Positions 14,168-23,103 of a DNA stretch of 28,435 nt are shown here, piece by piece. How positions within the stretch are numbered: position 1 is the stretch's first letter; each line of letters opens with the position of its first letter. Made by a program: the position numbers and the translations under genes. Below the pieces are notes generated by a model, which was given only the letters and a program-made list of their open reading frames with translations, searched no databases and had not been told where the DNA came from. This DNA is from an uncultured Prevotella sp. (GTDB taxonomy: Bacteria; Bacteroidota; Bacteroidia; Bacteroidales; Bacteroidaceae), in contig CAJKDU010000029.1 of assembly GCA_905198745.1 (NCBI GenBank), positions 1 to 28,435 on the forward strand. The letters are read 5' to 3'.

Positions 14168-17077
14168 TTAATAGCCGAAGATGTCTTGCTTTGACACGTG
14201 CTTCACGGGACCGAGTTTCTCGAGTCCCTTCATGTCGATGTTTTTCTCGTCACCGAGGATGATGTAGCGCCACGGCTTGCGAGCCATGGTCTGCTGCTCG
14301 AAGCGCACGATGTCCTGCAGGGTGAGTGAGGGCAGTTGCTCGTAGACGGTCTGGCGCAGGTCGCCCATATAGCCACGGTCGATGGCTGCGTCGTAGGCAG
14401 AGATGAGGCTCTTTTTGCTGATGCGGCTGGCGGCAATACTCTTCTGCAGCGACTGCTTGGCGAGTTCAAAGGCCTGCTCGCCTTGTGGAATGGTGTCGAG
14501 AATGCTGTGGAACACGCGTATGCAGTCCATCATCTTGTCGTTTTGCGAGATGATCATGGTCTGTGCATACTCCGGATGTCCCTTGAGCGATGGCGCTATG
14601 TAGTTGGCGCTGGCACTGTAGGCAAGTCCGCGACTCTCACGCAACTCCTGGAACACCACGGTGTTCATGCCGCCACCGAAGTAATTGTTGAACAGATTGA
14701 TGATGGGCGCACGCTCTTCACTCCACTGCTGGTTCTCGTTGTGATACTGCATCATGAAGATGTTCTTCGCCTCATAGGGTGCCATGACCACTTCGTTTCG
14801 GGTGGTAGGCTGAGCCACGGGCTCCTCGCCCTTGAGTGGAGCTTGCAGTTTCTTGACTGTTTTGTGGATGCGGTCCACCTGTGAAAGGAGTGTCTTCAGC
14901 TCTTCCGGACCGTAGTATTCCACCGTGTGGCGGAAGTTGGCAAGGCCGTGGATAAGGTCCACGAGAGCCTGTGGACTGCAGGCATCGAGTTCAGCATTGG
15001 TCATCATGCCCTTGCGCACAGACTCCGGGCCGTAGACAGCATAGGCGGTAAGGGCACGGAAGTTCGACTTTTGGTCGTCCATTTTGTCTTCGCGGCTCTT
15101 CTTCACCAGTGCCACGTAGTCGCGGTAGGCCTGCATGTCGGCCTTGGCACCCCGCATCACGTTTTCAAGCAGGGCAAGTGCCTGAGGCATGTTCTCGCCC
15201 AGACCGCTCAGACTGACGTACACATTCCGGCCGTCCACGTTCACGCCATAGTTGCAGGCCAGCTTGTAGAACTGCTTTTTGATTTGCTCGGCGGTGAGCT
15301 TGTCTGTGCCCAAATAGTCGAGATAGTCGGCAGCGTATGACAGACGCGGGTCGGCATAGGAACCGAAGTCGAATTTGAACGAAAGGTTGAAGATGCCGTT
15401 TTCGGTGTTCTTCACATAGAGCACGGGCAGCCCCTTCTTGGTCTGTGCCTTGGTGATGGCCTTGTCGAAGTCCACGAACACGGGCTTGATGGGTTCCGTC
15501 TTCGAGTTGGCAATGGCTGTCACGAAATCGCTTTGTTTGTCGCGGTTGGTAGGTATGGCGGTGATGTGCGGCTTCTCAATCTTCTTTTCCGAAGTGTCTG
15601 TGCCTTGCTTCTTGTAGACGATGGCATAGTTGTCGCCCATGTGGCGGCGTGCAAAATCCACAATCTGCTGTTTGGTCATGCCTGATATGCGGTCCATGCG
15701 GTGCACCACGTCTTCCCACTTTTGCCCGTTGATAAAGGCATTGAGGAAGAGGTCAGTGCGCTTGGCATTGTCCTCCAACTGTCTGTAGTAGGCCAGCTTC
15801 ATGTTGTTAACCACCGACGGAAGCAAGTCGTCGTCGAAGTCGCCGCGCTTGAGGCGCTCCATTTCGCTGAGCATGAGTTGCTTCACCTCGTCGAGCGACT
15901 GACCCTGTTTGGGCATGCCTTGCAGGACAAAGAGAGAATATTCAGCCAGGCTTTCGGTGCCCGAACCGCCTCCGAGCCATTTCATCTTTTGGTCAAGGTC
16001 GAGGTCCATGAGTCCGGCCTTGCCGTTGGAGAGCATCTGCGAGATGACCTCGAGTGTGTCGGTCTGGAACGAGGCGGCCCGGTCAAACTTCCATGCCAGC
16101 ATCACGTTGGCCGCCTGTTGTCCAACCACGGTGGTGTCGGCCGGTGCGGTGAGGTTGCGCACGGGCGCATATTGCGGGAACGAGAGCTGACGGGAAGGTT
16201 TCCAGGTGTGGAAATACTTGTCGATGATGGCCACGGTCTTGTCCGGATCCAGGTCGCCCGCCATACAGATGGCCACGTTGTTGGGCACATAGTAGCGGCT
16301 GAAGTAGTTCTTGATGTTGGTGATTGACGGGTTCTTCAGGTGCTCCTGTGTGCCGATAGTGGTCTGTGTGCCATAAGGATGTCCGGGGAAGAGCTTGGCC
16401 ATGAGGGCTTCAAACTCCTTGTTTTCGTCGTTGGCAAGACCGATGTTGTATTCCTCATACACAGCCTCGAGTTCGGTGTGGAAACCGCGTATCACCATGT
16501 TCTGGAAGCGGTCTGCCTGGATTTTCGCCCAGTTGTCGAGCTCGTTAGAAGGAATATTCTCTATGTAGCAGGTCACGTCGTTGCTGGTATAGGCGTTTGA
16601 GCCTTCCGATCCGATGGCAGCCATGAGCTTGTCATACTCGTTGGGGATGTTGTATCGGGCAGCAAGCTGCGAGATGCTGTCAATCTCGGCATACATCCGC
16701 TTGCGCTTGGCAGGGTCGGTAATGTGGCGGTACTGTTCGAAGCGGTTCTCGATGGAGTCGAGCAGAGGAGCCTCTGCAGCCATGTTGCTTGTGCCGAACT
16801 GCCGTGTGCCCTTGAACATGAGATGCTCCAGGTAGTGGGCCAGTCCTGTAGTCTCGGCAGGGTCGTTGCGGCTACCCGTGCGCACGCCGATATAGGTTTG
16901 GATGCGCGGTTTCTCCTTGTTGACCGAAAGATACACCTTCAGTCCGTTGTCGAGGGTGTAGATGCGTGTGTGCATCGGGTCGCCCTTCACCGTCTGATAC
17001 TTGTAGCCTTGAGCGAGTGCGGCGAGAGTGCCGCCGATCATCAAGGCAGAAATCATAAAGCTTTTCAATCTTTTCAT
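14168..17077 (-). CDS. Exported two-domain M16 (insulinase-family) zinc peptidase
   Basis: M16 enzymes are clamshell zinc peptidases that cleave short or unfolded peptides enclosed in a chamber. From the chosen start the protein has 969 residues, the size of a full two-half M16 enzyme. A signal peptide covers about residues 1-22 (ending LAALAQ), so it should act in the periplasm or at the surface. The inverted zinc motif is HYLEH at 81-85, and the third ligand fits the E-x6-E pattern ending at Glu209 (TELEAVYEEY, 201-210). A second M16-like half begins near residue 540; where the motif would recur it reads DYLDY (584-588), so that half looks non-catalytic, as in other family members. The ATG at 17077 was chosen because it begins the signal peptide and lies below the promoter. 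It lies between its own promoter (17104-17111) and terminator, 188 nt downstream of a thioredoxin-like gene. Confidence 0.93.
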   Translation of the reverse strand: MKRLKSFMISALMIGGTLAALAQGYKYQTVKGDPMHTRIYTLDNGLKVYLSVNKEKPRIQTYIGVRTGSRNDPAETTGLAHYLEHLMFKGTRQFGTSNMAAEAPLLDSIENRFEQYRHITDPAKRKRMYAEIDSISQLAARYNIPNEYDKLMAAIGSEGSNAYTSNDVTCYIENIPSNELDNWAKIQADRFQNMVIRGFHTELEAVYEEYNIGLANDENKEFEALMAKLFPGHPYGTQTTIGTQEHLKNPSITNIKNYFSRYYVPNNVAICMAGDLDPDKTVAIIDKYFHTWKPSRQLSFPQYAPVRNLTAPADTTVVGQQAANVMLAWKFDRAASFQTDTLEVISQMLSNGKAGLMDLDLDQKMKWLGGGSGTESLAEYSLFVLQGMPKQGQSLDEVKQLMLSEMERLKRGDFDDDLLPSVVNNMKLAYYRQLEDNAKRTDLFLNAFINGQKWEDVVHRMDRISGMTKQQIVDFARRHMGDNYAIVYKKQGTDTSEKKIEKPHITAIPTNRDKQSDFVTAIANSKTEPIKPVFVDFDKAITKAQTKKGLPVLYVKNTENGIFNLSFKFDFGSYADPRLSYAADYLDYLGTDKLTAEQIKKQFYKLACNYGVNVDGRNVYVSLSGLGENMPQALALLENVMRGAKADMQAYRDYVALVKKSREDKMDDQKSNFRALTAYAVYGPESVRKGMMTNAELDACSPQALVDLIHGLANFRHTVEYYGPEELKTLLSQVDRIHKTVKKLQAPLKGEEPVAQPTTRNEVVMAPYEAKNIFMMQYHNENQQWSEERAPIINLFNNYFGGGMNTVVFQELRESRGLAYSASANYIAPSLKGHPEYAQTMIISQNDKMMDCIRVFHSILDTIPQGEQAFELAKQSLQKSIAASRISKKSLISAYDAAIDRGYMGDLRQTVYEQLPSLTLQDIVRFEQQTMARKPWRYIILGDEKNIDMKGLEKLGPVKHVSKQDIFGY

Positions 17078-17103
17078 TTCGCTGATATAGTGTTGTTTGG
17101 CCG

Positions 17104-17111
17104 CAAAGGTA
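17104..17111 (-). promoter_or_regulatory. -7 box of the M16 peptidase promoter
   Basis: On the minus strand TACCTTTG matches TAnnTTTG and is embedded in TTTTGCACTACCTTTGC, almost the same context as the thiamine operon and hflX promoters. The element 19 nt upstream is TTTC rather than TTTG. The start codon at 17077 is 26 nt downstream. Confidence 0.7.
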
Positions 17112-17181
17112 GTGCAAAAGGATGGTTTATGAAACAAACGCATCTTGTTTTTGTGCTTTTCCTCTGATATCCGGTAAATAG

Positions 17182-17224
17182 AAAAGGTGGAGAAGCATCC
17201 TTGAAAAGGAATAACTTCTCCACC
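17182..17224 (-). terminator. Terminator of the SusC-to-thioredoxin operon
   Basis: GGTGGAGAAG (17186-17195) pairs with CTTCTCCACC (17215-17224), and the stem can extend with ATCC/GGAAT pairing around a short loop. In the minus direction a four-T run follows at 17185-17182. It lies about 40 nt past the stop of the last thioredoxin-like gene and separates that operon from the M16 promoter. Confidence 0.85.
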
Positions 17225-17265
17225 CTAAATATGTCTTGACGAGCAGGGGAGTCCCCCGAAAGCAC

Positions 17266-18609
17266 CTACAGATTCTCGTCTATAAGCTTTTTAAGGCCTG
17301 GCGTAGATGGGGCAGGAGCATATAGTGAAATCACTTTGCCGTCACCAGAGAACACCATGAACCGGGGTATGCCGTTGATGTCATAGTTCTTGCACAAGTC
17401 GGATTGGAAATTGTCTGGACAGATAAACTGTTTCCACTTAGGCTTGTCTTGTGCCAATTTGCGGAGCCATTTTTGCTTGTCGCTGTCGAGAGAGATGCTG
17501 ATGAATTCCACCTTGTTGTTGCCTTTGTATTGTGCAGCCAGTTTTTCATAGAAAGGAATTTGGTAACAGCAGGGTCCGCACCAGGTGGCCCACACATCAA
17601 CAACCAGCAGTTTGCCGTGGAAGTCTTTCAGCGAAAAGGTTTTGCCTCTGGCGTCTTGCATAGTGAAGTCCTTGGCTTGTCCGCCTTTTTTCAAGTTCTT
17701 GTATTGTTCATACACCTCCTTGGCTTTCTTCTTGCCTTCTTCATTGGTCGTTACGGCAAGATAGTCGGCAAGTTGCTGTTCCATGTCGTCGGGCGCTTGC
17801 TGAAGCGTCTGTATAATCATGTCGTCAGCCAACTTGTTGACAACCTCTTGATTACTGAACATTTCTTTCAGTTCAGCATAATAGTTCTTTCCAAGTTTCG
17901 CCTTGTAGAGTCGTCGGTACCAACGTTCATAGGTGCTGGCTTCCTCCATGTTTTGAGGGTCATTGTGGTCTAATGAAAGAATCCAATTGCGGAAGTTGGG
18001 GTCGTCATACAGATGGTCTTTCCATGCCCATCTTGCCAGCGATGCGTTGGTTAACTGGTCAATCCTGTTCAATGCGCTTCTCTTGAAAGCTATATTGGAG
18101 AGCTTGCTGACTTCGCATTTCTGCTTGTCAATGTCTTCAAACAATTTCTCACGGTAGGTGGCAAAGTCTAAGGTGTCGATATGCTCGAACGACCATTTAT
18201 TCATTACCTCGAACTCGTCGTGCTTGGCAAGATAGTCTATCACATCCTTATTGTCGCCCGTATAGGTGATGTCAAGGCTGTATTCTGTCTTGCCGTCAGT
18301 CTTGCTTTTTGCCACAGTTCCTTCCACTTCTCCGTTCTTTCCTTCTTCCAGAAAAAGAGACTTGGAAAGTCTCAGGTCTGATAAGATAAGGTAAGCATTA
18401 GAAGCCCCTTTCACAGGAATGTCCTGTGAGAAAGTTCCGTCTTTGGCAATACGGAGCGTGTCGTATTTGTGGTCGTCTATGTTATATATCAAAACCTCTC
18501 CGCTTGGTATGCCCTTGATACAACCGCTCAGGTGAAAGGTCGCGTCAGCCAAGACCATTGCAGACGCAAGTGATAGCAAAGATAATGATATGATTCGTTT
18601 ACTTTTCAT
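17266..18609 (-). CDS. Exported TlpA-like thioredoxin-fold protein with N-terminal DUF4369-like domain
   Basis: The product has 447 residues from the chosen start. A signal peptide covers about 1-22. A beta-rich region at about 23-100 resembles DUF4369, an N-terminal module common in Bacteroidota thiol-disulfide proteins. A helical middle segment (about 120-305) follows, then a TlpA/AhpC-TSA-like thioredoxin domain at about 310-447. The redox motif WCGPC sits at 343-347 and is followed by an extra Cys, and the cis-proline motif is GIPRF at 413-417. Such proteins reduce or exchange disulfides in the periplasm or at the cell surface. The ATG at 18609 is 5 nt after the stop of the preceding thioredoxin-like gene, indicating tight cotranscription; a longer frame to 18663 would overlap that gene and spoil the signal peptide. 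The partner protein is unknown. Confidence 0.88.
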   Translation of the reverse strand: MKSKRIISLSLLSLASAMVLADATFHLSGCIKGIPSGEVLIYNIDDHKYDTLRIAKDGTFSQDIPVKGASNAYLILSDLRLSKSLFLEEGKNGEVEGTVAKSKTDGKTEYSLDITYTGDNKDVIDYLAKHDEFEVMNKWSFEHIDTLDFATYREKLFEDIDKQKCEVSKLSNIAFKRSALNRIDQLTNASLARWAWKDHLYDDPNFRNWILSLDHNDPQNMEEASTYERWYRRLYKAKLGKNYYAELKEMFSNQEVVNKLADDMIIQTLQQAPDDMEQQLADYLAVTTNEEGKKKAKEVYEQYKNLKKGGQAKDFTMQDARGKTFSLKDFHGKLLVVDVWATWCGPCCYQIPFYEKLAAQYKGNNKVEFISISLDSDKQKWLRKLAQDKPKWKQFICPDNFQSDLCKNYDINGIPRFMVFSGDGKVISLYAPAPSTPGLKKLIDENL

Positions 18610-18614
18610 AGTGT

Positions 18615-19418
18615 CTAATATTTGTTCAACTGTTCTTTGAGCCACGGCTCGAATTCCTTCCACGAAGGACGTATCGTATCGGCAGATATAATGTTCCCGT
18701 TTTTGTCAATAAGCATGAAGCGTGGAATACCATCGACGTGGTAAACATCGTCGAGTATCTTGTCTCCCTCGATCGTAACACGGTATTGCGACCATGTCAT
18801 GTCCGCCTTTCGCTTTTCAAGAAAAGCTTTCCACTTTGGATCAGTCTTGTCACAAGCTATGCTCATGATTTGTATCCGCTTGTCATTGCCGTATTTTTCC
18901 TGCAAGGCCTTTAGGTAAGGAATCTCTTCGATACAAGGACCGCACCATGTGCCCCAGATGTCAATAAAGAGCATTTTACCTTTCAGTTCCGACAGTTTGT
19001 GAATCTTTCCTTTCGTGTCATAGAAAGTGAAATCAGGTGCCGGCTTCCCGGGAAATACAGGACTGAACTCTTTGTAGAACTTGGCATAAGCTGCATTGAT
19101 TTTTTGGCAAAGTGAGTCTTCCTTGCAGTAAGACATGAATTTGTCCACATAGTCCTTGCAGTCTGAGAATCTTCCGAACCGTGAGTCGAAACATAGCTGC
19201 ATAAGGAAATCTGCCATAAAGCGGTTGGCAAAGTGTTTGTTCTTGATGGCTTGCTCTGCCGTTTCAAGATACTTGATGCCCCCGTCGCCCTTGTACGTGG
19301 AGTCTTCCTTGAAGGATGCATAGACCACCTTGTAGAGTGAGTCTTTGTCATACTTCTCTTGTGCTTGGGAAGACAATGCCAGCATGGCCAGCATTGTCAT
19401 TAAAAATAGTTTCTTCAT
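18615..19418 (-). CDS. Exported TlpA-like thioredoxin-fold protein
   Basis: This 267-residue protein has a clear signal peptide (residues 1-20, ending SSQAQ), a helical Cys-containing N-terminal region (about 25-115; Cys near 76, 87, 98 and 104) and a C-terminal thioredoxin fold (about 124-267). WCGPC lies at 158-162 and the cis-proline motif GIPRF at 230-234. The family typically acts as a periplasmic thiol-disulfide reductase. The four N-terminal cysteines could take part in electron relay or form structural disulfides; this is inference. It lies 21 nt downstream of the PKD-like lipoprotein gene and 5 nt upstream of the second thioredoxin-like gene. The two thioredoxin domains are related but not near-identical, so they look like divergent paralogues rather than a recent duplication. 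Confidence 0.9.
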   Translation of the reverse strand: MKKLFLMTMLAMLALSSQAQEKYDKDSLYKVVYASFKEDSTYKGDGGIKYLETAEQAIKNKHFANRFMADFLMQLCFDSRFGRFSDCKDYVDKFMSYCKEDSLCQKINAAYAKFYKEFSPVFPGKPAPDFTFYDTKGKIHKLSELKGKMLFIDIWGTWCGPCIEEIPYLKALQEKYGNDKRIQIMSIACDKTDPKWKAFLEKRKADMTWSQYRVTIEGDKILDDVYHVDGIPRFMLIDKNGNIISADTIRPSWKEFEPWLKEQLNKY

Positions 19419-19439
19419 TCTGTGTTATTTATACAGTAC

Positions 19440-20891
19440 TTATTTATATACGAAGTCTACGACCTTGCCGCAGATGTTCTTGAAACTCTTCTGCAAGGAT
19501 AGGGTACCGTCAGATTGCATCTGAAGGTAGTAGACAGAGCCTGATTTGGCCGACTTGGAGCCGTCACTTGTACCTACATAAAGAATATCGGGCGAATCTG
19601 TATCGTCGAATTCCATGTGGTCTATCGTTCCTTCGGGCATGGTATAGGTGGAAATGACGTTTCCTGTTTTCATACTGATGCAAACGATTTTGTTGCCCAC
19701 AGCGCAATACATGAAGTTGATGTCCTGACTTGACAGGGCGTAGCAAGTGGCATTGTCTGTTCCTTCTTTGTCAAATTGCACCTTGCCGGTAGGGATAAGC
19801 TTGACGTATTGCTCATAGTTATCGCCCCAAGTCACGTCTTTTTGCCCGCTGATTCCATAGACATTTCCATCGCCGTCTTTCATCACCGCTCTCACTTCGC
19901 TAACGTCAGATTTCTTGTAGCAAGTTCCATAGAGCATGTCCATCTTCATGTCTGTTGCATTGAAGTAAGGATTGTCGGGCGTTCCAACCAGTTCTCCCCA
20001 AGCGTTATAGTCATCGAAGAGGAAGCGCTTTCCTTTGGTGTCATAGATGAACACATTGCCATCGTTGGCCAGAATATAGGGCGAAGCCACATAGTCACCA
20101 CCCATCTTGGTTTCGTACTTTAGCAGAGGTACCTCATCCCAGAAACTACGCTTGTATACGCCACCGTCTACGACAATGTACTCGGAAAAGTGGCTGGTGC
20201 CGATAGCGAATCCCTGGGTAACTCCCTTGGCACTGGGGAAATAGAACATCCTTTTGTTGTGGTTGAGCATATATTCCATGGAGATAGGTTCCAGGGCAAA
20301 GCAACTGTCTTGTGTGGAAATGACGAGCAGTTTCTGTGACGTGGCGCCACCTGTGTAGAATATTCCCAAGGGCCCCTTGCCGGCTTTGCGTCCGTTGATG
20401 GTTTCGTAGGCATTCTCCGTTACTCGGCCAATGGAATTGATGAAAGCCAAATCTGCATATCCGTCAACATCGCTCAGCACAGCTACACCGTTAGAATAGG
20501 AGTTGACCACGTTGACCGTTACTTTCTTTTGTGCAAAGATATCATTGCTGCGGTCTATGGCTCTGAACACCAAATCATATTCACCAGGTGAGAGTGTGAT
20601 GACTGCATGGAGGTCTTTTTCCTTTCCGATGGTGTCGGGCAGGGCCACGCTGTTGACTTTGTAGATGAACCATTTATAGTCATAATCCTGCTCATTGAAT
20701 CCCTGTGTGCCCGTGATAGATGGCGAGACCGTGAGCTCAGAGTTCTGCTCAATGGTATATTTGGTTTCAATGTCGCCTATGCTCAGCTCGTTGAGTTTAG
20801 TATAGTCATAATTGCCGTCATCGCTGGCGCATGAAGTTACCAGTGAAAGCAATGCGAGTGAGACGGCTGTCAGTATGTTTGTTCTTTTCAT
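19440..20891 (-). CDS. PKD-like family surface lipoprotein
   Basis: The 483-residue protein begins with a lipoprotein signal peptide whose lipobox SLVTSC puts the lipidated Cys at residue 21. The following ASDDG is acidic, similar to the export signal that sends Bacteroidota lipoproteins to the cell surface. Residues of about 37-130 resemble a PKD-type beta-sandwich (SPSITG, YDYKWFIYK, TLSPGEYDLVFRAID). The rest is beta-rich, with repeated short strands and turn motifs (DGNVFIYD, DGNVYGISG, GNKIVCISMKTGNVI) suggesting a propeller-like domain. Proteins of this family are usually encoded beside SusCD pairs with DUF4843 and probably belong to the surface binding complex; no ligand is known to me. 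The start at 20891 was chosen for the lipoprotein signal and because it leaves a 20-nt gap to the DUF4843 gene; a frame to 20918 would overlap that gene. Confidence 0.85.
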   Translation of the reverse strand: MKRTNILTAVSLALLSLVTSCASDDGNYDYTKLNELSIGDIETKYTIEQNSELTVSPSITGTQGFNEQDYDYKWFIYKVNSVALPDTIGKEKDLHAVITLSPGEYDLVFRAIDRSNDIFAQKKVTVNVVNSYSNGVAVLSDVDGYADLAFINSIGRVTENAYETINGRKAGKGPLGIFYTGGATSQKLLVISTQDSCFALEPISMEYMLNHNKRMFYFPSAKGVTQGFAIGTSHFSEYIVVDGGVYKRSFWDEVPLLKYETKMGGDYVASPYILANDGNVFIYDTKGKRFLFDDYNAWGELVGTPDNPYFNATDMKMDMLYGTCYKKSDVSEVRAVMKDGDGNVYGISGQKDVTWGDNYEQYVKLIPTGKVQFDKEGTDNATCYALSSQDINFMYCAVGNKIVCISMKTGNVISTYTMPEGTIDHMEFDDTDSPDILYVGTSDGSKSAKSGSVYYLQMQSDGTLSLQKSFKNICGKVVDFVYK

Positions 20892-20911
20892 TGTGAATGT
20901 CTTTTTTGTTG

Positions 20912-21622
20912 TTACCAAGGTTCAATGGCATTGCCGTTTTCGTCGTAGATGGGGTAGTTCTCCTTGAAGTATTGGCTCATGTATACGCCTGCCTGTTGCC
21001 AATATTCATATGTGTCGAAAAATCCGTCATAGTTTGCGGGGAAATCCTGTCCAAGTATGCGGATGCAATACTCGTGCTTGACCTTTGAATAAGATCCCAT
21101 GTAGTAGTCCATGTAGGCTTCATCCCACCAAGAAGGCTTGCTGAGGATGTTTGAAATGGTGATGACGGCACGTGTTCTTCCCTTGATTCCAAGTGAAAGG
21201 TCATCGCTTTCTGCCAAGTCTACCACAAGTTTGACGGGTTTAGTCTCCAAACTCTCGTCAGTGTTGTAAACAGTGATTGGTATGATGACTTGATTTTCTC
21301 CGGCCTTGAGCATGTAAGCATTTTCCAAAGCCTTGTAGTGTAGGCCCTCTTTGGCTGTGGTCTGACTGGTGGCTACTGTCAGCTTGACGGTTCTGTCGTA
21401 ATCCGTCGTGTTGCCCATCAGATTAACTTGAAGGTTGACAATGCCCTCGTTCGATTCCTTGCCAGCAAAAGAGTAGACAATGCTATCTTTCGAGTCGCTC
21501 CAATCGGAACTGTATTGAAAGTAAACGGCGTCTTTGCCTGTATAGTCGCTCATGTCATTCTCTTGACAGGAAAACAAGGCAAGTATGGTGGCAAATGCCA
21601 ATAATAAACGTATATGTTTCAT
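20912..21622 (-). CDS. DUF4843 domain-containing lipoprotein
   Basis: This 236-residue protein has a short lipoprotein signal with lipobox LALFSC (Cys at residue 19), followed by QENDMSD, which is acidic and consistent with surface export. The mature region starts with a beta-sandwich-like portion (about 25-160; YTGKDAVYFQY, VNLQVNLMGN, VKLTVATSQ, NQVIIPITVYN). It ends with a Trp/Tyr-rich segment of about 165-236 (SWWDEAYMDYYMGSYS). DUF4843 proteins are found in SusCD loci and have no established function; a role as an accessory substrate-binding lipoprotein is inferred. The gene lies 18 nt downstream of the susD-like gene and 20 nt upstream of the PKD-like gene, in one operon. Confidence 0.87.
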   Translation of the reverse strand: MKHIRLLLAFATILALFSCQENDMSDYTGKDAVYFQYSSDWSDSKDSIVYSFAGKESNEGIVNLQVNLMGNTTDYDRTVKLTVATSQTTAKEGLHYKALENAYMLKAGENQVIIPITVYNTDESLETKPVKLVVDLAESDDLSLGIKGRTRAVITISNILSKPSWWDEAYMDYYMGSYSKVKHEYCIRILGQDFPANYDGFFDTYEYWQQAGVYMSQYFKENYPIYDENGNAIEPW

Positions 21623-21640
21623 AATTTACGAATTGCTTGT

Positions 21641-23089
21641 TTAGTTGTTAGAATAGCCGAATTCAATCTCGTCGTCAGGTTCGGGCAGTATCAGCATGCT
21701 GGGTGTCATTTCCACCTGGGCATAAGGAATGGGGAGAATATTCTTCCGCTTGTAGAAATAGAACAACTGTCCTTCACCTATAAATTCGCGTTGGTATTCT
21801 TTCTGAATCTCGGCCTCAAGGTCATCTCCTTCGGGGAGAGGGTTGGAAGTGTAACCGCGCAGCTTGCGGAACGTCTTCAGATACTCGATATCACCTGACG
21901 CTTCGGCGGCAATAAGATACATCTCACCCAACTTGAGTAACGGTATCTGTGTTCCGGTCATGTATTTGTTGATGTAAGTCTTGGAGTTGCCTGACGGAAC
22001 CTGGAACATGTTCTTGGCTCTGATGTCGAAGTCGAGGCCTGTGGCACCGAATATCTTTTGACGTCGTTCGTCTTCGATGGTGAGGGCGGCACGGCCGTCT
22101 GTGTAGTAGAGATCGTTATGCTTTTCTTTCAGGTCATACACATAGATACTGCTGATGTATTCATGCTTGGCTGTGCTTTCAATAAAAGAATAGTCGTGCT
22201 TGTTGTATCCGTCATTGTCTTGCTTGAGCAGAGCATCGGAAATGAGACTGAACTTATGGCTGTCTATCACTTCCTTGGCATATTTCAGAGCGTTGGCATT
22301 GTCTTCTTTGTAGAGACAGATGCGTGCCAACAGCGCCGTCATTCCGTAGTAGTTGAGACGCGATGTGCGGTAGAGCCAGAATCCGTTGTCCTTCAGGTAG
22401 TCGCCTGCAGAATAGTCGTCTTCGTATTTCTCGCTGTACGAATCGTGGGCAGGACCGATAGGGTCAATGTCTTTCACCAGGTTGCGTGCCTTTATCAAGT
22501 CGGCCACGAGTGAGTCTGTCATAGCCTTGACCGAGATGGCAGCCACGGGAGAATTTGTCACCTTGTTGACCAAAGGTACTCCCGGTTCATCTTTTCCCAC
22601 GGTGTAAGAAGGCGCATAACTACGGAGCATGTCAAAATGAAGGTAAGCTCTCAGGGCGATGGCCTCACCTTCGACAAGCCGGCGAGTGCTGTCGTTGAGC
22701 GCACTTCCGTTCTCTGCAATATTCTTTAGGATGTAGTTGCAGTTCATGATGGCTTGATACGAAGTCTTCCACATGTTCTCGATGCGTGTCTTGTTTTCAT
22801 CGTCTTTATAGTCGTAGGCAGCAGTCTTGTTGTAGCCTGAGCCTACTGAGGAATACTGCTGGGCGATGGCATCCATGAACCCCATGGTCGAGTTGCCGCC
22901 ATAAATGTCTTCCTTACCCATAATAGTGTAAACGCCGAACAAGGCATCCTCGAAGCCGGATTGTGTCTTGAACAGTGCCTCTTCCTTGATTTGCGACTTG
23001 GGCCTTACGTCAAGCCAGTCGTTGCAGCTGGTGAGTGAGAAGAAGGCCAGGGTTAAGGCTATGTATTTATATATGGTTGTATGTTTCAT
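21641..23089 (-). CDS. SusD/RagB-family substrate-binding lipoprotein
   Basis: SusD-like lipoproteins form the lid over a SusC-type channel and capture the substrate. The 482-residue product has a lipoprotein signal with lipobox SLTSC (Cys at residue 22), followed by NDWLDVRPKSQI, the usual SusD N-terminus. The helical tetratricopeptide-like region includes NCNYILKNI near 115-123, LRAYLHFDMLRSYAP near 147-161 and a C-terminal stretch with KLGEMYLIAAEA near 390-400. It overlaps no neighbour and follows the SusC-like gene by 14 nt. The partner and regulation fit a substrate-induced locus. A sugar ligand cannot be assumed: no glycoside hydrolase is encoded nearby, while two peptidases are, so a RagB-like peptide specificity is plausible. 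Confidence 0.95.
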   Translation of the reverse strand: MKHTTIYKYIALTLAFFSLTSCNDWLDVRPKSQIKEEALFKTQSGFEDALFGVYTIMGKEDIYGGNSTMGFMDAIAQQYSSVGSGYNKTAAYDYKDDENKTRIENMWKTSYQAIMNCNYILKNIAENGSALNDSTRRLVEGEAIALRAYLHFDMLRSYAPSYTVGKDEPGVPLVNKVTNSPVAAISVKAMTDSLVADLIKARNLVKDIDPIGPAHDSYSEKYEDDYSAGDYLKDNGFWLYRTSRLNYYGMTALLARICLYKEDNANALKYAKEVIDSHKFSLISDALLKQDNDGYNKHDYSFIESTAKHEYISSIYVYDLKEKHNDLYYTDGRAALTIEDERRQKIFGATGLDFDIRAKNMFQVPSGNSKTYINKYMTGTQIPLLKLGEMYLIAAEASGDIEYLKTFRKLRGYTSNPLPEGDDLEAEIQKEYQREFIGEGQLFYFYKRKNILPIPYAQVEMTPSMLILPEPDDEIEFGYSNN

Positions 23090-23103
23090 GATGATATGTC
23101 TTT

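Noticed and set aside
14035..14262. Plus-strand frame of 75 codons across the M16 terminator
   Set aside because: It runs through a terminator hairpin and into the antisense of the M16 C-terminus; no support for coding.
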